From an uncultured Eubacteriales bacterium (GTDB lineage: Bacteria > Bacillota > Clostridia > Oscillospirales > CAG-272): DNA of 6,448 nucleotides. Under the pieces are notes generated by a model. It had not been told where the DNA came from. It made no database searches and saw nothing but the letters and a program-made list of their open reading frames with translations. The position numbers and the translations under genes are program-made. Numbering within the stretch: the stretch's first letter is position 1; every line of letters begins with the position of its first letter. Positions 5,894 to 6,448 of this stretch are shown piece after piece. Where the stretch lies: assembly GCA_900554225.1 (NCBI GenBank), contig USGH01000159.1, positions 1-6,448 of the forward strand, given 5' to 3'.

Positions 5894-6448
5894 TTACCGC
5901 AGCGACGCGACCTCCGCTTCGCACAGTTTGTAATAGCCATCCGGTGTACGGTTCTTTTCCGTGATCGCCCACTCGATCGGTCTTTCTCCCTCGAACAATC
6001 CGATCTCCAGGGCGTATTTGCCTGCCGGGATCCCACTCGGTCTGACCATTGCGGAAAATACGGTTTCCGCGCCGGGTCTCCAGGTGCGCGTATCCGCTTC
6101 GATCTCGCCTTCCCATCTGCCGCCATCTCCGGTCAACCGCACACGCATGGTGTATTTCCGATAGCAGGGTCCGAAGCCGCGGTTCGCAACATGGAACACG
6201 ATCCGGTTTTGCGCATCGGTCACAAGAGGCGGCAGCTCCACGGCATCCATGAAGAACCAGTAGCCCAGTCGGTTCGCGGCATATTCGGTCAGATACGGAT
6301 CTCTCGCCAGCCACGGACGCGGATATCCATGGAATCCGGCAAAGGTCGCATGGGTCCGCTGCATTGCATCCAGGAACGGATAGCCGCCCTTGAACACCTC
6401 GGGAGCTACGTTTTGATAATGCTCAAATTCCAGCACAATCGGCGCATT
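5894..6448 (-). CDS. DUF4832-like glycosidase-type protein, C-terminal part (5' truncated by window)
   Basis: 184 residues are visible and the frame stays open to the window edge, so the N-terminus, including any signal peptide, is missing. The first part (EFEHY, then KGGYPFLDAM, FHGYPRPWL and YAANRLGYWFF) looks like the end of a TIM-barrel glycosidase-type domain. The remainder is a beta-sandwich with IVFHVANRGFGPCYRKYTMRV, the typical strand pattern of the DUF4832 C-terminal domain that often accompanies catalytic domains acting on polysaccharides. A carbohydrate-related role is therefore likely, though the substrate cannot be told. It ends with TAA at 5894-5896, close before the Nudix gene, so the two may share a transcript. 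Any GTG such as that at 6436 is internal and is not a real start. Confidence 0.72.
   Translation of the reverse strand, partial: NAPIVLEFEHYQNVAPEVFKGGYPFLDAMQRTHATFAGFHGYPRPWLARDPYLTEYAANRLGYWFFMDAVELPPLVTDAQNRIVFHVANRGFGPCYRKYTMRVRLTGDGGRWEGEIEADTRTWRPGAETVFSAMVRPSGIPAGKYALEIGLFEGERPIEWAITEKNRTPDGYYKLCEAEVASLR

Noticed and set aside
5842..6126. Extended Nudix reading frame reaching up to 6126
   Set aside because: The extra 95 residues overlap the DUF4832-like gene and are mostly basic nonsense; only the last part (about DPERSDLAYA) looks protein-like.

Overview
The window looks like a chromosomal stretch from a low-to-moderate GC Firmicute, most likely a gut or rumen Clostridia. This is inferred from strong AGGAGG-type ribosome binding sites, ATG starts, sigma-A-type promoters, and a gene set typical of plant-polysaccharide-using Clostridia. 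No rRNA, tRNA, CRISPR array, transposase or phage gene is visible.

Layout, left to right. (1) Positions 1-201: a short unassigned tail and an extended -10 promoter. (2) 202-1284 (+): a free-standing Mrr-like restriction endonuclease, visibly AT-richer than its neighbours. (3) 1383-1430: a long bidirectional hairpin terminator between convergent genes. (4) 4016-1440 (-): a probable three-gene operon, read right to left. It holds a pectate-lyase-superfamily beta-helix protein, a two-domain SGNH (CE2-like) esterase and a cytidine-deaminase-fold protein. (5) 4017-4302: a divergent regulatory region with a very good promoter for the rightward gene, an imperfect dyad, and a weaker candidate for the leftward operon. 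(6) 4303-5078 (+): a polytopic membrane protein, probably related to DUF2238/YjdF, split by an apparent single-base frameshift. (7) 5211-5243: a second bidirectional terminator with a UUCG tetraloop on the minus strand. (8) 6448-5248 (-): the C-terminal part of a DUF4832-like glycosidase-type protein, followed 52 bases later by a Nudix hydrolase whose N-terminus also looks disturbed by one base.

How the genes fit together: the beta-helix protein and the SGNH esterase lack signal peptides. The beta-helix protein is also cysteine-rich, so a cytoplasmic role on imported, acetylated pectin- or hemicellulose-type oligosaccharides is reasonable. The DUF4832-like gene suggests that the surroundings are also rich in carbohydrate genes. 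The deaminase and the Nudix enzyme look like housekeeping or salvage hitchhikers. The Mrr-like gene is the only defence-type gene and appears to act alone.

I do not see a convincing new multi-gene system. The best leads are the solitary Mrr-like nuclease with a possible beta-barrel reader domain, the deaminase with an altered ribose-binding motif, and the two apparent single-base frame disruptions.
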